DNA from: Tilletia caries
Lineage: Eukaryota > Basidiomycota > Exobasidiomycetes > Tilletiales > Tilletiaceae
Assembly: GCA_032718865.1 (NCBI GenBank)
Contig: JALUTQ010000038.1
Span: 124,001 to 188,000 of the forward strand
Direction of reading: 5' to 3'
DNA length: 64,000 nt
The notes under the pieces are model-generated. The model worked only from the letters and a program-made list of their open reading frames with translations, did not search any database and had not been told where the DNA came from. Positions 22,730 through 35,311 of this stretch are shown one piece after another. The stretch's first letter is position 1; each line of letters starts with the position of its first letter. The position numbers and the translations under genes were made by a program.

Positions 22730-25700
22730 ATGAGCAAGGCGAATACCCCCAACACATTTACAAACAAGCCACAAGCAGCATCCGCCGCCGCCACCGGAGC
22801 TTCTGCTCCCGCTTCTCGCCCGACCTCCGCTTTTAACTACGCAGCCGCAGCCGCAAAGTCAAAGCCTGCAGCAACATCTTTTGCAGCAGCTGCCGCAGCA
22901 GGAGTCTCATCGGCGTCGCAAGCTTCCTCTGGTGCAGCCACGCCTACCACCACCGGCGCGTCCACCCCAGGACCTTCGCAGCAGCAGCAACAACAGTCGG
23001 CATCATCCTCCTCATCGGCTACACCTGCAACTGCAATTCCAGTTCCCCAGAATGGCAGCCGTCCCCAGGGATCATCGGGTGCGTTGGTGAACGGTGCTCC
23101 TCAATCGAGTCACAATCGGAGACAGTCGGCTGTCAGCGTTGCAAAGGGCCAATCAGGCACCCTCCCCATCGCCGTCAAAAGTGCAGGTTCGCGCGATTCG
23201 ATCAATTTTGGTTCAATTGCCGAAGCCAACGCGCTTCTGTCATCGTCACCCGCCGCTGTGCCCGAGGCTATCCGACAGCCACGGCAGTTTGGCACCGTCG
23301 AGGCGGCCAAGCCGGACCCTAACATGAACGGCGGTGCTGCGGGAAATGCTGCTGGCGATGCGGCAGCACAGAAGGCGTCGGCCCCTGGTAGTGACGCGAT
23401 CAGTGCAGCCACTCCTGCTGTACGGACCGCGAAGCCCAATGTCAACTTCCACAAGCTCTTCCAGAGCAGCGGGCCGTCATCGTCATCCGTGCCTAGCTCC
23501 AGCACAGCGACATCGACAACAGCTGGTTCCTCGCGCCCTGCTTCTGGTGCTGCTTCCACCCAAACGGCAACTCCCAGTTCAAGTGTTGTGACTACACCTG
23601 CTGCCTCGCAGCAAAGCACGCCTGCGCACACACCCGCCTCCCTAAATGCCACACCATCCCCAGCTCAACGGATGCCTTCGTCAAATCTGCGGCCGAACGG
23701 CTCGCAGCCGTTCCAACCTGCACGCACTGCCTCGGGCCAGCACTCGGGTCCTGGTTCGCGGTTGCCATCGGGTACTCCAGGCAATGTGCCTCCGAGTCCC
23801 TTTGTTCCCCATAACCAACAACAACAATCGCAGCAGCAGCAACAACAACAGCAGCCGCAAGGGATGCAGGGTCAGGTTCAGCGGAGTCCGAATGTGCAGC
23901 ATGCAGGTCTGCAACCGATGCACATGGGTCAACAGTCATGGGTTCCCATGGTAAGCTGCCAAACATAACTTGTTCCTCTAAGCTGATCAATTCCTGACGC
24001 GTTTCTTTGTTTGTCGATCCCAGTACCCTGCTGGAGCCCAATATCCGGGCTACCAACCACACTATGGATACCAAGGGCCAGGCGGGTGGCAGCAGCCCCA
24101 CCAGGGTTACGACATGCAGGGCGGCGCATCTGGTGCTCCCAGATCGCCAAGGCATCCGAACATGCCATCATCTCCGATGCCACCGATCAACGGTGTCCCT
24201 GCCGCATCTCCGATGCACTCCCCTGGTCAGACGCGCACCCAGCCTGCGGGACAAGGAGGAATCGGCATCGGACAACCACCGACGCCACACACGCCGCATC
24301 AGAGACCTCCCAGCTTCCCTTCTGTCGGAAGCGGTACGTTTGTGCCTCATGGCCATGCACATGGACACACGCATTCGGGATCTCAACACGGTTCCTTCAG
24401 TGGCCCTGGTGGGCCCAACTCTCCCCTGCCTGGTGGAATGGCACCCATGAGTCCCTCTGCCCGGAACTTTGAGCCGAAGAGGAGCAGCGCCATTAGGATC
24501 GTGGATCCTAACACGAAGGCGGCTCTCGACCTGACGGGGCTGGCACCAAAGACGGTGCCGGCTTCTGTGTCGAAGTTCCTCGCAAATGCAAGTGGAACGG
24601 GCGCCTCGACTCCCGGTTCCTCGAGCGGCGCACCCTCACCGATCCCTGCGCCGGCTGTGCTCAGCAAGCCCAAGACCCATGATAACTTTATGGAGAAGGT
24701 CAGATCGAAGCTGGCAGCAGGCAAGGCGGAATCAAAGGTGACAGAGGACAGGGAGAAGGCCGACAAGGAGGAAGCCGAGAAGAAGGCCAAGGACGAAGCG
24801 GAACAGAAGGCCAAGAAGGAGGAGGAGGATCGCAAGGTCAAGGAGGAGGACGAGCGCAAAGCCAAAGAAGAGGCGGAGCGCAAGGCTAAAGAGGCGGAAG
24901 AAGTGGAGAAGGAGGCCAAGCGCAAGGCTGAGGAGGAAGCTAAGCTGAAGCAGAAGAAGGATGAGGAGGAGGCAGAAACGAAGCGCAAGGCCGAGGAAGA
25001 GACTAAGCGGAAGGCCGAGGAAGAGGAGTCCAAGCGGAAGGCTGAGGAGGAGACAAAGCGCAAGCAGGAGGAAGAAGCAGCCGCCACTGCCACTGCCGAC
25101 GCCGCAGCCAAGAAGAAGCAGCAAGAGGAAGCAGAGGCTGCGAGTGCCGAGCAGTCGAAGTCGACCGAAGACCAGGCACAGGCACTGGCAAAGGAGACGA
25201 CTCCAACCAGGCCAGCGCCCAGGCCTATTGAAACCAAGGGCTCATACTTGCGGGGCGGATTCAGCAGTGCCGACATCGAGAAGTTGGCTCGTGAAGCCTC
25301 TTCTGTACCCTCTACCCCTCACCACGAGGGAATGCCACGCACTCCCGGGGGCATGCCTCTTGCCACTCCTCGGACACCCAGCACTCCTGGCTTCGCTGGT
25401 CTGCCCGCCAAGCCGATGAGCTCGCTCACGTCGGCCACGAGCTCTGGATCCATAGCCAGCATCGGCAACCAGTCGACTATCAAGCTCGACTTGGAGTCTC
25501 TTGAGAAGCGCAAGAGACCTATTGTCAACCCTCTGGATGTCTCTGCGGCAAACAAGGTCAAAGACGATGGCCCCTTGAGCGCCGCCAGTGTCTCTCTTGG
25601 ATCTGCACGGAGACTTCACAACCTCGAGCGTGTCGACTACGGCAAGATGCTGAGCCCCAAGCCGGAGCTCAACGAAGACGCCGCTCCGGGCAAGTACCGT

Positions 25701-28606
25701 TACGACCGGGACTTCCTTCTCCAATTCATGGACGTCGTCAAGGACAAGCCTCCGGCCTTGCCCAGTCTCTCCGCACTGGGGATGGACAATGCCTCTATCG
25801 CCGCCATGCCTCCGCGAACAGGCTCTGGCCGACGCGCCTCTGGCATCGTGGGCGGACCTGGATCCGCCATTCGCGCGGCATCGACAGGACTGGGCATCAT
25901 GGGTCCCGGTTCAGCCTTTGGTGGCAAGGGCGGTGCCCCGCCCAAGACGAGCGAGGAGCGCTTTGCGGCGTCCTCGATGCGGCCAGCGGGTGCCGGAGCC
26001 ACGGGCAGCTTCGGGAGCGGACCGATGGGTGCGTTCAATGTTGGGAACCGGTCTCAACCCCTTTCGCGTGGTGGCAGTGGCAGCAATGCGCTGCCTGGTC
26101 GTGATGATGGACGCACGAAGAGCACACGTGGTCGGCAAAGAGATCCTAACCCGAGCCGTGGCGGCCACGGAGGAATCCAGGTTAACCCTCCTGACAAGGG
26201 TGGACCCACCATTCCACTGGACCAAGTTGTCCCGCTCACCAGTTCCGAGAACCGATGGATGCCGCAGGCCAGTCGGAGCACCGTCAAGGCCGACTCACCG
26301 GAGATGGTACAGCGCAAGGTCAAGGCGCTGCTCAACAAGCTCACCCTTGAGAAGTTCGAGAGTATCTCGACTCAAATTCTCGAGTGGGCGAACAAGTCGG
26401 TCAATGAGACCGACGGCAGGACATTGCGACAGGTCATTGCCCTCATCTTCGAGAAGGCAACGGACGAGGCCTCCTTCTCCGAGATGTACGCGCGGTTGTG
26501 CCAGAAGATCTACGGCGAGCTGAACCCGGCTATTTCGGATGCCAACTTGAACGACCAGTCTGGCGCCCCCGTCGCTGGTGGTCTCCTCTTCCGAAAGTAC
26601 CTGTTGAACAGATGTCAGGAGGACTTCGAGCGCGGTTGGGCAGCGCGTGAGTCTTCGCAAGAGGCTGCCGAGAAGAAGAAGGCAGAAGATCTGGCGAAGC
26701 AAGAGCGGAACAAGGCCGCGGAGGAAGAAGCGAAGGCTGCCGCGGCACGTGGCGAGGAGGTCAAGACGGAGGAGAAGGACGCCGAGCTGCTGTCCGAGGA
26801 GTACTACGAGCTCGCCAAGGCCAAGCGACGTGGTCTCGGTCTGGTCCGGTTCATCGGTGAGCTGTGCAAGAAGGCCATGCTTACGGAGCGGATTATGCAC
26901 CACTGCGTGAAGCAACTGTTGGCGAACACGACGGAGCCTGAGGAGGAGGACATCGAGAGTTTGTGCAAGCTTCTCACCACCGTCGGTCAGATGATGGACT
27001 CGCCCAAGTACACTGGTCTGATGGACATCTACTTCCAACGGATGCACGACATTGTCGATTCGGGCAAGATCAACTCTCGTATGAGATACATGCTGGTCGT
27101 GAGTATGCGTTTCGGGTCGTTCTCGGAGCGTCAAAAGAGATTGAACTGACATTCTTCCCTCCCTTCTTCCTTGCTCAGGACGTGATCGAGTTGAGAGAGA
27201 AGCAGAAGTGGATTCCCCGACGCGCCCAGGCAAACACGGGACCCAAGACCATCGCGCAGGTTCACGAGGAGGCGAAAGCCCAGGCGCAAGCCAAGGAGGC
27301 CGAGCACCTCGCTCGTTCTCGGGGCGGGCCCGTTTCGCGAGGCGGATCGCGGAGAGGGCAGCCTCGGGAGGGCTATGGCCCTGGGCCGGGCGGACCAGGA
27401 GGGGATGGGTGGGCGACAGTTGGCGGTGGTGCACCTGCGCCACCTCCACCGCGCGCCAAGGCTGGTGACCTGTCCGGCTTTGGAAGGTGAGTTTCTTGTT
27501 CATGCTTTTCTTTTGCGTGTGCTTTTCTTGAGCTGGAAGTGGGGCGACGGCTGACTGAGAGTGCATCTTTGAATCTGCTGAATTAGCATTACGCGGACGA
27601 GCTCGAAGGGGCCTCTCTTTGGAGGACCGAGCAATGTGTTTGGCAAAAAGCTGAACAAGGGCCCGTCTGAGGATGGCTCTACACCGCCTACACGGACGAA
27701 CTCCTCGCAGAACATGTGAGTTTTGAAATCTGGTCTAAATTCCGACGCTACCTGTTTCATGACCTGACCCCCTTCCTTGCTCGTCGTTCACAGGTTTGCT
27801 CTGCTCAAGGACACCGAGGACACCGACGGTACTCCCACGCCGGTCCAAGAGACTGCCGAGGGCGGCCGGCCGAAGCTCAAGCTTGCGCCCCGCACCTTAC
27901 CACTTGAAGACTCTAATGCCCCCGCCGCTGCTGGTGAGGGCGCTGAGGCTGAGGCTGAGGGTGCCAAGGACGAGGATGAGGGTCCCGCGGCGATGACGGA
28001 TGACGAGGCTTCGAAGCGGATTGCGAATGATGTGAAGGAGTTCTTGGAGGTTAAGGACGTGAAGAGCGGTGTGGAAGGGTTCACTGTGAGTACTGTCAAG
28101 AACCCTTGAGGTCAGATGTGCTATTTGCCACGGACAGAGAGCTCACATTGTTTGTCTTTCTTTTCCATACAGCTCCTGCCCGTCGACAGAAGATCACAAG
28201 CCATCGCCGAATTCGTCGACGCGGCGATCAACAAGAAGGAGGCCGATGTGCAGAACGTGACCAAGTTGTTCCACGGTCTGTCCGAAGACTCGGTCGTCAC
28301 CGAGGACCAGGCGGCGGATGCTCTCAAGGACACCGTTACCTACCTACAAGACTTTGAGATTGATGCTCCGAATGCGTTCACGTGGATTGCAGGTGAGTGG
28401 TGCTGTCGTTGTTTTATTGAGAGTGCCTGTGCAGCCTTGCTGAACATATTATCTCGTTTTCCTTCTATTCAGGGATGCTCGTTGCTCTTGGGCTGCCCCG
28501 GTCACGGGTCGAGGCGTTGGCGGAGTCGATGGAGAACGAGGACAATGCGTCGCCTTCTCCGAAGGAGAAGTTGCTTGCAAAGTTCGACGAAAGAATAAGT
28601 GCCTAA
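22730..28606 (+). CDS. Translation initiation factor eIF4G
   Basis: Scaffold of the cap-binding complex, bridging eIF4E, eIF4A and PABP for mRNA recruitment. Seven exons (22730-23950, 24024-27098, 27179-27486, 27587-27715, 27794-28085, 28173-28392, 28473-28606) give 1792 residues. The N-terminal 640 residues are Ala/Ser/Gln-rich and disordered. A highly charged Lys/Glu heptad-like segment at about 650-765 suggests a single alpha helix. The eIF4E-binding motif YDRDFLL is at about 966. The MIF4G domain, about 1170-1435, starts VQRKVKALLNKLTLEKFESI and ends MLVDVIELREKQKWIPRR. An MA3-like C-terminal domain spans about 1676-1792 (AIAEFVDAAINKKEAD). A C-terminal MA3 domain is common in basidiomycete eIF4G but absent from yeast. 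Start is the first ATG after a long pyrimidine-rich leader. Confidence 0.95.
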
Positions 28607-29578
28607 ATTGTAGGGTGAGTTTTTTGTCTGTCTCCCTCGCCAGTATATATCCAAAGCTGACTCAAAAGTTCCCTTCCCCACCTGCTCCGACCCAGGCCAT
28701 CAGAATGAATATACGCAGAGAATCCTTGCAAGACGTTCGCCTCCGAACATTTCATACCTACCATTTTCCTCTTTTTTTTTGCCTTCTCCTCTCCCCCCTC
28801 TCCTCCCCCCCTCGTTTTCTTCGTTATCGACACATACATGGTCTCAGCCGCTTGCCGACCCACCCCCTTCCCCAATCTCCAAAAGGCGCTCGCTCCCGCC
28901 AACTTGCCAACCAACTTTCCCACCCCCACGCAGAGGGCGAAGGGCGGCGATGAAACACCCCCCAACCCCCCACCCCCCCTCTTACCTCCCCACCCCATGT
29001 TTCCTCCCGCTTTTCTTCCGCCCTCTCTCTCTCTCTCTGCCAGGCTCCAAGCTTCTCTCTATAACTTCCCGACCCGGGGTCCTCATTGTCAGCAGCATTC
29101 CCGTTCTCTGGCGGCCTTCTACTTCCTCCTCTCTTCTTGTTCTTTTGGTTTTTCTCCCTCCCTCCCTTCTCTCTCTCTCTTCTTGTCTCTCTCTCTCTCT
29201 CTCTCTCTCTCACTACACACACGCTTCTCAAGCAAAACATGCGCTTCCTATCTACCCCCAACTTCTTTTCGCTTGCTTCTGGTTCTGACTATTCCCTACG
29301 GCGGCCCTTTCCTGACTCTGAACGTCTGCTTCTTTTTTTGCTATTTCCGAAGTCAGCTCGTCGGCCCTCTCCCCCTTCCTCTTCACCTTTCAGGGGGCGG
29401 CGGGAACTGTCTTGCCCTCCCCTATTTCCTTCCTACACACCCCAAAAGAAGTAACTCTGCTTGAAGCTTGTCCCGCGCTCATGCACTGATGCACCTTGTC
29501 ATTGCGTTGCGCAGTTCTCGGGGAGGACGGAGGGCTGTGACACAGAAAATGCGGCCGAAACCGAACGAATCGCGCAAA
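28607..29578. other. Convergent 3' region, CT/C-rich with microsatellites
   Basis: Between the 3' ends of eIF4G (+) and the SCI1-like gene (-). Very C/T-rich on the plus strand, with (CT)n tracts at about 29030-29040, 29170-29178 and 29187-29212. Overlapping open frames in all three plus frames are low complexity and unspliced; I see no gene. Confidence 0.55.
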
Positions 29579-30991
29579 TCAACGCGTGCCTGGCAGTCGA
29601 GCATCCATGCGTACACCAAAGTTATTGGACGTCTCGATACCCAAAGCCTTCATCTTAGCCGCCTGCGTGCGTTCCCGACTGACCCTGGCGAGATCCTCGA
29701 GCTGCTGCTGACTGAGATGACTCGTCGCACTCGGGGCGGTGTACCCACCGGCGGCGCTGGAGGCTGCAGCGGATGCCTTGAGCTGGGCGGCCTTGTAGGA
29801 TGCTTTGGCTGCGGCTTCGTCGGCGCGGGCGTCGTAGGTGGAGTCGTCGGGGACGGTCTCGCCCTGGCGGATGAGTTCCATCTTGCGCTCGTATTTTTCG
29901 AGGTCGTAGTACTTCTCGCTCGGGAGGGTGGCGGTGTTGTAGTCCTGAGGTTAAAAAAGGGGTCCAACGATCAGTTCATTCCGCTTTTTTACAATGGATC
30001 CAGACTTCCGAGAGAAAAGGCAGGAGACACACCTCGATGAATGTGGACATTTCTTTCCGTTCCTTTCCCTTAATGAGCGTTTCTGGATTGAGATTGCGTT
30101 CATGTCGGAGCCAGTCGTAAAATTCGCCTTGCAACCGGGAGATCACATCGGACTCGTTGATGATGCCGTACTAAAGAATGACAGATTCAAGGTTAGCTCG
30201 CGATCCGATCTGGAGCCAGAGGGGAAGGGGAATGTCAGGACGGCTTACCTTGCCCCATTCGGTGACTGCGGCCGTCTTCTTATTGGCAGCTTTCTGATCG
30301 GGCGGATAGAGATGAGAAACCGTAAGCGGTGACCAGACGAAAAAGCGAGAGACTTTCGACGCGAACTCACCCTTTCCTTCTTCTCGCGCTTCTTCCGGCG
30401 CCGTTCTCTCCTCTCTTCCTTCGACTCCCGGTCTTTATCACGCCTGTGACGATCGCTCCGGTCCCGGTCTCGAGTCCGTTCACGTTCACGGTCGTGTGAT
30501 TTGCGGGAACTGCTGGAGGAGTGATGATGTTTCTTATGCCGTTTGGAGGACGACTCGTCTTCGGAGCGTGATGAGGCTGAGTCGGAGGCTGAGCCGGAGT
30601 CGGAGGAGGATACGGAGGCGGAGCGACGTCGATGCTCGCGACGATGTTGGTGCTTCCGTCGGTGACGATCCTCGTCGTCGTCCTCTCGCTCCTTGGCTCG
30701 ATCTCCACCTGAACGGCGCTCGGTGTCGCGGTCTCGGTCTCGGTCTCGGTCCCGGTCGCGATCGTGTCGGTGCCGGCCGTCGTCGCGAGCCTTTCCCTTG
30801 TCTGAGCTGCGGTGTCGATCGTGGTCCCGTTCGCGGTCGCGGTCGCGGTCGCGGTCTCGATCCTCACGCTTTTCTAGAGGGTGATCATCGTCTCTGTGAC
30901 GGCGATGCTCTCTTTCTCTATGTGTTGGGTGCGGCGAGCGTGAGCGGGAGCGCGTCTCTGCAGATGCTGGGTGTGATTCTGAGTCTGGCAT
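29579..30991 (-). CDS. RS-rich nuclear protein with SCI1-like C-terminal region
   Basis: Exons 30991-30371, 30293-30249, 30170-30033 and 29944-29579 join in frame to 389 residues. The first 200 residues are an Arg/Asp/Ser/Glu repeat domain (repeated DRDRD, HRRK and SS runs) typical of splicing-associated proteins. The C-terminal half carries VTEWGKYGIINESDV, EFYDWLRHERNLNPETLIKG and DYNTATLPSEKYYDLEKYE, which I recognise from the family named after plant style cell-cycle inhibitor 1 and its uncharacterised fungal relatives. The name reflects similarity only. A role in splicing is inferred from the RS domain. It shares a 237-bp divergent promoter with CCT8. Confidence 0.82.
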
Positions 30992-31228
30992 GGCTTGCGT
31001 GTGTTGAGCTCGAGATGAGAGGCCTCGATGCTATCCAGCTGCAGCTGAGTGAGTGAGTGACTGAGTTCGTCACGTGACTTGACTCGCTCAGGAAGAACAC
31101 TCCTCACCTCTCTTCTCATCTCGACGACAACGCGCTCGACCTCGACCTCGACAGCGACAGCGACAGCGACAGCACTCACTCACTCTCTCTCTCTCTAGAC
31201 CATCGCTACCCTCGTCTGCCACGCCGCC
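30992..31228. promoter_or_regulatory. Divergent promoter, SCI1-like gene / CCT8
   Basis: 237 bp separate the two start codons. It contains a GACAGC-rich tandem at 31150-31172 followed by a (CT)n tract just before the CCT8 ATG, and a tgagtgagtgagtga repeat at about 31047. No classical TATA box seen. Confidence 0.6.
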
Positions 31229-33158
31229 ATGTCGCTCCGAGTTCCCAAGGCAGGAGGACCAGCCCTCTTCAAGGTCCGTACCACCGCGCTCTCCCTCACG
31301 CCCCGCCGACGCACTGACACTATTCTCTGCTTCTCTGCTTCTCTTTCCACAGGAGGGCTACAAACACCTCCAGGGTGTCGAGGAGGCCGTCATGCGCAAC
31401 ATTCAGGCCGTCAGAGAACTCTCCGAAATCACAAGAACCTCCTTCGGCCCCAACGGACGCAACAAGATGATCATCAACCATCTCGAACGTCTCTTCGTCA
31501 CCTCAGACGCAGCCACCATGATCCGCGAGCTCGACGTCGTACACCCCGCCGGAAAGCTGCTTGTCATGGCCTCCCAGCAGCAGGAGACAGAGATGGGCGA
31601 CGGCACCAACTTCGTCCTCATCTTCGCAGGTGAACTCCTTCGCAAGGCAGAGTACCTCATCACCATGGGTCTCCACCCTTCTGAAATCTTGATTGGATAC
31701 GAGATGGCGCGCGACAAGGCATTGGAGGAGCTTGAATGTGAGTATTCTATGTGCCTCCCAACGCTCGCCGCTACTTCTTGATTGCTGATGCATTTCCGCA
31801 CGCGCGCATCACAAAACGGCAGCTCTCGCTGTCGCTACCCTCACCACCCCTCCCACCATCCAATCACTCGCCCTCGCATTACGGCCGTCCATCGCCTCAA
31901 AGCAATACGGCTGCGAAGACATCATCGCACCCCTTGTCGCAGAGGCAGTCTCCCTCGTCATCCCTCCAGCGAGCGTATCCGCCGAAGAGCAGAAGATCGG
32001 GCTCAAGGACTTCAACGTGGACAACGTGCGCGTCGTCAAGATCCTGGGTGGCTCCCTTGCCGACTCCAAGGTCGTCCGCGGTATGGTCTTCGGGCGCGAG
32101 CCAGAGGGGACCATCTCAAACGTCAAGGATGCCAAGGTCGCCGTCTACACGTCCGGCATCGACATCAGCCAGACCGAGACCAAGGGAACCGTGCTTCTCC
32201 ACAACGCAAAGGAGCTTTCCCAGTTCTCTCGCGGCGAGGAGCAATCGCTCGAGAAGATCATCAAGGAAATCGCAGATGCAGGCGTAAAGGTCGTCGTCGC
32301 CGGCAGCACAGTCGGAGAACTCGCCCTACACTTCCTGAACCGGTACGACATCCTCTGCATCAAGGTCCTCTCCAAATTCGAGCTCCGTCGGTTGTCCCGT
32401 CTCTTAGGAGCGACCCCGCTTGCACGACTCGGCGCACCCATGGCCGAGGAGGCCGGCTACGTCGACGTCGTAGAGACCACAGAGATCGGCGGCGACCGCG
32501 TCACCATCTTCCGACAGGAGGACGGATCCAAGGGAGGCAAGGCAAGGCCACGCATGGCCACCTGCATCCTCCGCGGCGCCACCTCCAACCTGCTCGACGA
32601 CGTCGAACGCGCCATCGACGACGGCGTCAACGTCATCAAGGCCCTCACTCGCGACCCGCGTCTCGTCCCCGGTGCGGGAGCGACCGAGACCGAGCTCGCG
32701 AAGCGGATTGCAGACTATGGCGAGAAGACGGCTGGTCTGAACCAGCACGCCATCAAGAAGTTTGCCGAGGCGCTCGAGGTGATCCCACGGACGCTTGCTG
32801 AGAATGCGGGGCTGAATGCGACGGAGACGATTAGCACCCTCTTTGCCAAGCATGCTGAGGGTGGGGAAGGGGCGGATGTCGGGGTGGATATTGAGAATGA
32901 GTCCGATGGCACGCTGTCCACCGTCCAGGCCAAGATCTTTGACGTGTTGGCGGCTAAGGTTTGGGCGTTGCGGTACGCGACCGGCGCGGCTGTCAACATC
33001 TTGAATGTCGACGCTATCATCATGGTGAGTATCTTGCCCTTCTATCTTGATGTCTCGGCCTCAGTCTCCAGGGATCTGACCTTCGCCCTTGTTTTCTGCA
33101 GTCCAAACCCGCCGGCATCAAGGCACCACAAAAGAACGTCAACTGGGACGACGACTAG
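31229..33158 (+). CDS. CCT8: T-complex chaperonin subunit theta
   Basis: Subunit of the cytosolic TRiC/CCT ring that folds actin, tubulin and WD proteins using ATP. Exons 31229-31273, 31353-31737, 31823-33024 and 33102-33158 give 562 residues, normal for the family. SLRVPKAGGPALFKEGYKHL at the start and ITRTSFGPNGRNKMIIN are theta-specific. The ATPase motif GDGTNFV is at 97-103. Apical-domain segments DRVTIFRQE and CILRGATSNLLDDVERAI follow. The C-terminus is acidic (KNVNWDDD). Assignment to theta rather than another CCT subunit rests on the N-terminal sequence. Confidence 0.96.
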
Positions 33159-33510
33159 AGCTTTTCCTTTCTTCTCTCCTTCCTTCCATACCGCGTGTTT
33201 GCGTACGTTTCGGCGGTCTTCGTTCTTGTGCAATTGCATCTTTCTCCTCTTATACGCCACATCTTTTTTTCCCAATGGACGGTTCGAAGAAAGGAAAGGG
33301 AAAATGAATGTAACATCGCAGGAAGAAGGACAGCGAAAGTGCGAAGTGAACGTGAGATTGTGACGGCAAAGAGCAGAAGGAATGGGAGATAGCGGAAGCG
33401 CAGGAGATCGACTTGAAGGGCGGAGTTTCTCCGGCCTTTCATCATGTGTCGTATTCCCCAAATTCGAACCCGTCCGCGTGATGTCCCCCTTTTATGAATG
33501 GAGTGCAACT
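33159..33510. other. Convergent 3' region, CCT8 / U2A'
   Basis: 352 bp holding both 3'UTRs. No further feature seen. Confidence 0.5.
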
Positions 33511-35045
33511 TCACTTGCGCTTCTTGCTGCCCCGACCCTTCCCAGTCGTCGCCGCTTTTCGCTTTCTCCCCGTGGTCGTGTCCGCCTCTGCCTCTGCTTC
33601 TGCCTCATCCTCAGCTCCCGCTTCTGTCGAGACATCTGCTTCTGTCGAGACGTCCGCCGCGCCATTTGTTGCTTCTTGCCCTTCAGCCTCTCCTGCTGTT
33701 GCTGTTGTCGCTGTCGCTGCTGTTGCCGCCGCCTCATCCGTCACTCCATCGACCGCAGAAGCCGCCGGAGCAGGAGGAGGAACCAGTTCCTCAATGGCAT
33801 ACCCCAACCGCAACTTCTCCTCCAACCTCCGGATCTCTTCCAGACTATCACTCCGGTCAATGGCCGCCTCGATCGTCTTGCGTTCGGCGGGCGTGAGCAG
33901 TCGACCACCGGCCCCGGCCCCATTGGCGGTGGAACTGGAGGAACTCTGTCCGGGCTCGAAGGTGTTGTCGACGGGTCGTGATGAGGATGGTTCGCCGGGC
34001 TGTAGGCCGGAGCGGTAGGCGAGGGAGACGGCTAGTGCGGATGGTCGGCCGTCTGCTGTTTCGAAGATGGATTTTGCTAATTGTCTCTCCTGTGAATGGA
34101 AGAAAGAAAGGAAGAGGAGGTTTGGAGATTGCCAGCAAATAATGGGAGTGGAGCGTCGCAGGGTTGCGAGTGAATGGGAAAAGAAGGAAAAGGGTTGAGC
34201 CCACTGCCGAAGTGAAGTTTCAAGCAAACCCCAGCCCCCCAATAAAGGAAAATGCAATGCCAGCCGTGTGTGTGCGAGAGAGAGAAAGAGAACTCACCTT
34301 ATCCTTAACCCTCTTGAAATCCAACACCCGCACCTTAGGACACTTCCAAACCACCCACTCCCGATAATGCTTCTCCCTCCCCACCGGATTCCCCAACAGC
34401 GACAAATAAGTCAACCGTGGACACTTCCCCAACCCTTCCAACTCGCCCAGCTCCGCGATCTGGTTGTTCGTCAGCACGAGGGTCTCGAGCGCGGGAAGCG
34501 CGTGCGCTAGTCGCGGGTCGATCCGGCTGATCAGGTTGTTCGAGGCTGTTAGGGTTGTGAGGCGCTGGAGTAAGGGGAAGCCGGAGAGCGAGCGGATGTC
34601 GTTGTCGGTTAGGTCGAGGGCATCGTTTTGGTCCTGTTGTTTTGCCCCAGTGTTGAAAGAGTAGGCGGAACGCAGAGAGGGAAGCTCGGTCAGATCTTCG
34701 GGAACAGAGTGAAAGAAACTGGAATGGCAGACAAGTGAAGCTGGAGCTGGCGGCTGCCAACGCGCTACTCACCTTCGTCACACCCAGGTTCTCAATGGCC
34801 GGGATCTTGTGTCCTCGCAGCACAAGCTATTGAACAGCGAGAAACAGAAGAAAAAAAAGGGCAAGATCCACCGCGTTTTACAAGCAAGGAAAGTTGAGGA
34901 GAAGAATAACTTCCAAATCGGTCAGCCGCTTGATGTGCACGCGCGTGCAATAAGGTGAGGAGAGCAGGAGAGCACGCACCTCGCGGTCCTTGAGGGTGTT
35001 GATGGTGGATGGGCTCGCGGCGATGAGTTCTGGTGTGAGCTTCAT
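33511..35045 (-). CDS. LEA1: U2 snRNP protein A' (Lea1)
   Basis: Leucine-rich repeat partner of U2B'' in the U2 snRNP, needed for branch-site recognition. Exons 35045-34980, 34826-34773, 34633-34298 and 34089-33511 give 344 residues. The start MKLTPELIAASPSTINTLKD and LVLRGHKIPAIENLGVTK match the family. The LRR block runs DNDIRSLSGFPLLQRL, NLISRIDPRL, NQIAELGELEGL, and LRR cap CPRLTYLSLLGNPV followed by KHYREWVVWKCPKVRVLDF. Beyond the cap the C-terminal 190 residues are Ala/Glu/Thr-rich and end in a basic stretch (GRGSKKRK) that may be a nuclear signal. The second exon is only 54 nt. The start directly follows a pyrimidine-poor leader facing away from AP-3 delta. Confidence 0.95.
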
Positions 35046-35311
35046 CGCTGGCGGCGGGTGGGAAGGGGAATGCTTCTACGCGACCCAAGTTCCTCTCAGC
35101 TTTCTTCGCAGGTTCCTTACTGCCGTGCTGCTCTTGCTCGTCGCTCACTCGAGGGCCTTGCCTTGCCGTGCGCGTTCGCTGGTTGTTGAGAATCGAAGTG
35201 GTCCTGCTGCTCATCAACAAGAAGGTCGTGCAAGGTACAGTACATAGTAACGAGGCAAGCAGATGATCATGGTACATTTCTTCGCGATCACAACTACTCC
35301 TAAGGGTCAAG

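Noticed and set aside
28779..29464. Ser/Pro/Leu-rich frames in the CT-rich region after eIF4G
   Set aside because: Open in several phases at once because of CT microsatellites; no splice sites or codon bias.
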